Origin: Alphaproteobacteria bacterium
Lineage (GTDB): Bacteria; Pseudomonadota; Alphaproteobacteria; Acetobacterales; Acetobacteraceae
NCBI GenBank assembly: GCA_013298245.1
Contig: JAAFHD010000055.1
Location: forward strand, 1 to 13,070
Reading direction: 5' to 3'
DNA length: 13,070 bases
This document shows positions 6,876-13,070 of the stretch, piece by piece. Made by a program: the position numbers and the translations under genes. Below the pieces are notes generated by a model. It did not search any database and was not told the origin of the DNA. It saw only the letters and a program-made list of their open reading frames with translations. How positions within the stretch are numbered: the first letter of the stretch is position 1; every line of letters starts with the position of its first letter.

Positions 6876-8089
6876 ACACGACGATTGACGTGCAGGTCGC
6901 CATCATCGGCGCAGGGCCGGTTGGGGCGACACTGGCGACTGCGCTGGCCGCGGCCGACATCCCCTGCGCGGTGGTCGATGCCGCACCTTTGCCGCCGATG
7001 GAAATGCCGGAATTCGACGGGCGCTGCTACGCGATCGCTGTCGGCTCACGCGGCATTCTGGAACGCGCGGGCGTGTGGGACGCGCTGCCCGATGCGCCAT
7101 GCGCGATCGAGACCATCCGCGTGCAGGATGGCGAACCGGGGCGGCCTGCATCGCCTATGTCGCTCACCTTCAACGCCGCGGAATCCGGGCAGGACGCGTT
7201 TGGCTGGATGGTCGAGGCGCGGGCACTGCGCACGGCGCTGAACGCGCGCCTGCCGCATCTGCCGGCGCTATCCGTCTTCGCGCCGGCGCGCGCGGAGGTG
7301 CTGGGGCGCGGGCCGGATGGTGTGGAAATCGCGCTCGACAACGGCACGCAAATCCGCGCGCGTTTGCTGGTGGGTGCGGAAGGGCGGCGCAGCCCGATCC
7401 GTGGCCTGGCCGGCATTCGCACCACGGGGCTGGACTACAAGCAGATCGGCATGGTCGGGGCCTTCGCGCATGAAAACCCGCATGGGAATGGCGCGCTGGA
7501 ACAGTTCCTGCCGAACGGTCCCTTCGCGCAATTGCCGCTGGCCGCCGCACCGCCCGGCGCGCCCTTCGCGCATGCGTCTTCCTTTGTTTGGTCTGACAAG
7601 ACCGCCATCGCGCAGCACATGCTCGCATTGGATGATGCGGCGTTTTCACGCGAGCTTGCGCGCCGTCTGGGCGATGCACTGGGCCGCGTGCAGGTCATCG
7701 GCCGCCGCTGGTCCTATCCGCTGAGTGCGATGCATGTGGAGCGCTATACCGATACGCGCCTGGCGCTGGTGGGTGATGCTGCGCATGGCATCCACCCGAT
7801 CGCCGGGCAGGGGCTGAACCTCGGCTTCCAGGATGTGGATGCGCTGGCGCGTTTGATCGAAGACGCCATCACCAATGGCCAGGACCCCGGCGCGCCCGAA
7901 TTGCTGCGCGCCTATCAGGCCGAACGCCGGCCCGCCGCGATGCTGATGCTGGGTGCCACGCACAGCATCGAGCGGCTGTTCGGCAACCGCAACCCGGTGC
8001 TGCGTGCCGCGCGGCGTGTGGGCATCGCGGCGGTGGATCGCATCGGGCCGCTGAAGCGCGCCTTTGCGCGGCGCGCGATGGGTGGGTGA
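6872..8089 (+). CDS. ubiH: UbiH/UbiF/COQ6-family FAD-dependent hydroxylase
   Basis: A 405-residue flavoprotein of normal family length. It has the N-terminal FAD-binding GAGPVG (13-18), the DG-type motif LLVGAEGRRSPIR (165-177), and the GD motif GDAAHGIHPIAGQGLNLGFQD (301-321), which includes the UbiH/COQ6 signature. Family members hydroxylate the benzoquinone ring in ubiquinone synthesis using O2 and NAD(P)H at the membrane. Alphaproteobacteria divide these steps differently (UbiL, UbiM, UbiH, UbiF), so the carbon position modified cannot be assigned; the symbol is the family name. The start overlaps the stop of the ArsR-type gene by ATGA, so translation is coupled. Its 3' end stands one base from the stop of the convergent small secreted-protein gene. 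Confidence 0.88.
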   Translation: MNTTIDVQVAIIGAGPVGATLATALAAADIPCAVVDAAPLPPMEMPEFDGRCYAIAVGSRGILERAGVWDALPDAPCAIETIRVQDGEPGRPASPMSLTFNAAESGQDAFGWMVEARALRTALNARLPHLPALSVFAPARAEVLGRGPDGVEIALDNGTQIRARLLVGAEGRRSPIRGLAGIRTTGLDYKQIGMVGAFAHENPHGNGALEQFLPNGPFAQLPLAAAPPGAPFAHASSFVWSDKTAIAQHMLALDDAAFSRELARRLGDALGRVQVIGRRWSYPLSAMHVERYTDTRLALVGDAAHGIHPIAGQGLNLGFQDVDALARLIEDAITNGQDPGAPELLRAYQAERRPAAMLMLGATHSIERLFGNRNPVLRAARRVGIAAVDRIGPLKRAFARRAMGG

Positions 8090-8090
8090 T

Positions 8091-8408
8091 TCAGTGCGCG
8101 GCGATGCGCCGGCGCACCATTCGCGTCTGGCCTTCGATGCCGCATTGCCGCGCGCGCGCCAGCTGCGCTTCCGCAGCCTCACGCGATGGCAGCGGGTCCG
8201 AGATCACCACATAGAAATCCGGCGCCAGGCCTTCGTAGTAACCGCTATCCTCGGCCGCGACCTGAATGCCGCAGGCGATCAACCGGCGCATCGTCACCAA
8301 ATCCGCCTGGTTGCGCGTGGAGCTGTAGAGATTATGCGGCGCCGTGCGCGTCTGCTGCGCGGCCGCCGGCACTGCCAGCAACAGCGCCACCATCATCACG
8401 CGGATCAT
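8091..8408 (-). CDS. Small secreted protein, possibly SPOR-like
   Basis: A 105-residue protein with a clear signal peptide (MIRVMMVALLLAVPAAAQ, cleavage around residue 17-18). The mature part has two cysteines (C46, C89) that could form a disulfide. Residues 63-98 (PDFYVVIS ... SREAAEAQLARARQCGI ... MVRR) follow a strand-helix-strand pattern like half of a SPOR peptidoglycan-binding domain ('YyVqlGsf...A..la..l...G'). The match is weak and I could not confirm it. The start overlaps the end of pyrC by four bases (ATGA), so it is probably translated from the pyrC transcript. Not a family I can name; a periplasmic location is the firmest statement. Confidence 0.75.
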   Translation of the reverse strand: MIRVMMVALLLAVPAAAQQTRTAPHNLYSSTRNQADLVTMRRLIACGIQVAAEDSGYYEGLAPDFYVVISDPLPSREAAEAQLARARQCGIEGQTRMVRRRIAAH

Positions 8409-9721
8409 CGAAACCGCACCAATTCGCCGGATGCTTCGCCCACCACGCTATCCTCCATCATCGCCAGTTTCCCACGCACCACCGTGCCCTTCGGCCAGCC
8501 CTGACAACGCGTTCCTGCGAATGGCGTCCACCCGCACGGGGATGCGATCCAACTGTCCTCGATGACGCGGGAGGCGCCCATATCCGCGAGCGTGAAATCG
8601 GCGTCATAGCCGACCGCGATCCGCCCCTTGCCGACGGCGCCATAGACACGCGCCGGGCCGGCGCACATCACATCCGCAAGGCGTGACAGCGACAGTCGGC
8701 CAGCGCTGACATGGTCCAGCATCAGCGGCACGATGGTTTGCACACCGGTCAGCCCGGCAGCCGTCGCAGGCCAGGGCTTTTCCTTGTTCGCGCGCGCATG
8801 CGGCGCGTGGTCGGAACCCACCACATCGATCGTGCCGTTGGCCATCGCGGCCCAGGCGGCTGCCATGTGGCGCGCGTCACGGATCGGCGGGTTCATCACC
8901 GCATAACCGCCGAGGCGATCATAGGCTTCATCAGTCTGCGTCAGGTGATTCAGCAGCACTTCGACACTCGCCACATCGCGCGCGCGGCCCAGGAATTCCA
9001 ACTCCTCCGCGGTCGAGACATGCAGGATATGCGCGGGCCGCCCGGTCTTGCGCGCCAGCGCGATCAGTCGCCGCGTGCCAAGAAAAGCCGCCTCCACATC
9101 GCGCCATTCCGCGTGCAGCTTGTGCGGCCCGCCGCCTTCGTAGAGCGGGCGGCGTTCCTGCAAACGATACTCATCTTCCGAATGGTAGCAGATGGCCCGC
9201 CGCCCGCTGCGCATGGCGCGTTCCAGCGACGCGTCGTCCTCCACCAACAGATCGCCCGTCGACGAACCGGCGAAGATCTTCACCGCGCAGACATTGGCCT
9301 CCGCTTCCAGCCGCCCGAGATCATCCAGGTTCTTCTTCGTCGCGCCAACATACAGCCCCATGTCGCACCAGGCGCGTCCGCGCACGAAATCGCGCTTCCA
9401 TGCCAGCTGTTCCGACGACGTGATCGAAGGCGCCGTATTCGGCATGTCAAACACTGCGGCCAACCCGCCCAGCACCGCCGCGCGCGTGCCTGTCTCGATC
9501 GTTTCCACTGCCGGATCACCAGGCTCACGCAGATGCACATGCGCGTCGATCAGCCCGGGCAGCACATGCAGTTTCGCGCAGTCCAGCGTGGTCGCGGCCT
9601 CTGCCCCCGCAAGCGCGCCAATCGCCGCGATGCGCCCATCGCGCACGCCCACATCCGCCTGTTCCTGGCCCCATGGCAGCACCAAGGTGCCGCCTTTCAG
9701 GATCATGTCGAAGCGCTGCAT
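8405..9721 (-). CDS. pyrC: Dihydroorotase, class I (PyrC-type amidohydrolase)
   Basis: A 438-residue zinc amidohydrolase that interconverts N-carbamoyl-L-aspartate and dihydroorotate, the third step of pyrimidine synthesis. DAHVHLREPG (59-68) is dihydroorotase signature 1 with ligands H61 and H63. K148 in AVKIFAGSS is the expected carboxylated bridging lysine. H180 (CYHSED) and H234 (ILHVST) complete the metal site, and GSDHAPH-x4-K (302-313) is signature 2 with catalytic D304. The ATG at 9721 has GGAG six bases upstream; an in-frame ATG at 9733 has a poorer site. No pyrB is adjacent, so an allantoinase or hydantoinase role is possible but less likely, given both dihydroorotase signatures. 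Its stop overlaps the next start by four bases. Confidence 0.93.
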   Translation of the reverse strand: MQRFDMILKGGTLVLPWGQEQADVGVRDGRIAAIGALAGAEAATTLDCAKLHVLPGLIDAHVHLREPGDPAVETIETGTRAAVLGGLAAVFDMPNTAPSITSSEQLAWKRDFVRGRAWCDMGLYVGATKKNLDDLGRLEAEANVCAVKIFAGSSTGDLLVEDDASLERAMRSGRRAICYHSEDEYRLQERRPLYEGGGPHKLHAEWRDVEAAFLGTRRLIALARKTGRPAHILHVSTAEELEFLGRARDVASVEVLLNHLTQTDEAYDRLGGYAVMNPPIRDARHMAAAWAAMANGTIDVVGSDHAPHARANKEKPWPATAAGLTGVQTIVPLMLDHVSAGRLSLSRLADVMCAGPARVYGAVGKGRIAVGYDADFTLADMGASRVIEDSWIASPCGWTPFAGTRCQGWPKGTVVRGKLAMMEDSVVGEASGELVRFR

Positions 9722-9841
9722 GCGATGCTCCATCTCGTTGCGCGGACAGGCTGCGTTATGCATGCGGAAAGGTCCAGACGGCGCTTGTGGTTTGCGCGAA
9801 CGCAGGCGTAACCTTGCCGCAACAAGAGGAAGGAGAAAGCG

Positions 9842-10170
9842 ATGCGAAGCGCTTTCGCCATGCTGGTGATGCTGCTCCTGGCCATGCCCGCGCAAGCCGG
9901 CTGGCAGGACAATGTCTGCGAGGCCGATGCCCGCGTCATGGACCCCACCGCCCCCTTCGACCGCGACCGCCTGGATGCACTGCTGACCGATCTGCACGGC
10001 CGTTGCCGCGTGGGCGATGTGGTGGCTGGTATCGCGGCGCACCCGGTGGTGGTTGCCTATGTCTGCGATTTCGGCGCGACCATCTACGAACTCGGCGGCG
10101 GGCAGGGCGTGGTGTGCATGCTGGGCTACAAGCGCGGCGCCAGGCCCGGGTTGAACGCGGCCGCGCGGCA

Positions 10171-10174
<4 letters not shown>
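9842..10174 (+). CDS. Small secreted four-cysteine protein
   Basis: A 110-residue protein of no family I recognise. A signal peptide (MRSAFAMLVMLLLAMPAQA, cleavage near residue 19) is followed by a mature domain of about 91 residues with four cysteines (C26, C55, C75, C92), enough for two disulfides. Conserved-looking blocks are FDRDRLDALLTDLHGRC (39-55) and VVAYVCDFGATIYELGGGQGVVCMLGYKRG (70-99). The ATG at 9842 has a strong GGAG six bases upstream. The stop overlaps the start of the Bug-family gene by ATGA, so the two are one operon. It is divergent from pyrC across 120 bases. Location is likely periplasmic; function unknown. Confidence 0.8.

Positions 10175-13070
<2,896 letters not shown>

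Overview
This window is high-GC DNA (about 65-70% G+C in the lines I counted) from an alphaproteobacterium. The gene set and protein style suggest a Rhodospirillales/Acetobacteraceae-type organism: glnK-amtB near ftsK, a UbiH-family hydroxylase, an orphan Bug (TctC-type) solute-binding protein and an FitAB-like VapBC pair. That placement is inference from gene content, not from a search. Most of the window is core or housekeeping sequence. No rRNA, tRNA, CRISPR array, transposase or integrase is visible.

Left part (1-2956): the window opens inside the 5' end of ftsK (minus strand). A G-rich leader with two G-quadruplex-type motifs follows. Next is a strikingly AT-rich plus-strand gene (446-1906) for a protein with a Schlafen/AlbA_2 domain, an HATPase_c_4 domain and a C-terminal winged-helix-like region; it looks horizontally acquired. 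A 241-base stretch without a convincing gene follows, then a minus-strand vapB-vapC toxin-antitoxin operon with its own promoter and a probable operator. The operon starts directly beyond the amtB terminator.

Middle (2980-8089): glnK-amtB form a minus-strand nitrogen operon. An NtrC-like palindrome (TGCAC-N7-GTGCA) lies about 107 bases upstream of glnK. A minus-strand MFS transporter is divergent from a plus-strand operon of an ArsR-type regulator and a UbiH-family FAD hydroxylase, which overlap by ATGA.

Right part (8091-13070): a minus-strand pair of pyrC (class I dihydroorotase) and a small secreted SPOR-like protein is divergent from a plus-strand pair of a small secreted four-cysteine protein and a Bug-family periplasmic binding protein. 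Both pairs are coupled by 4-base ATGA overlaps. The Bug gene converges on and overlaps by 8 bases with ligA (minus strand), whose N-terminus lies beyond the window.

The most interesting part is the accessory insert between amtB and ftsK (AlbA_2/HATPase protein plus VapBC). I do not see a complete new multi-gene system. The best candidates for undescribed biology are the AlbA_2-ATPase gene, the ArsR-ubiH coupling and the two small secreted proteins coupled to pyrC and to the Bug gene.
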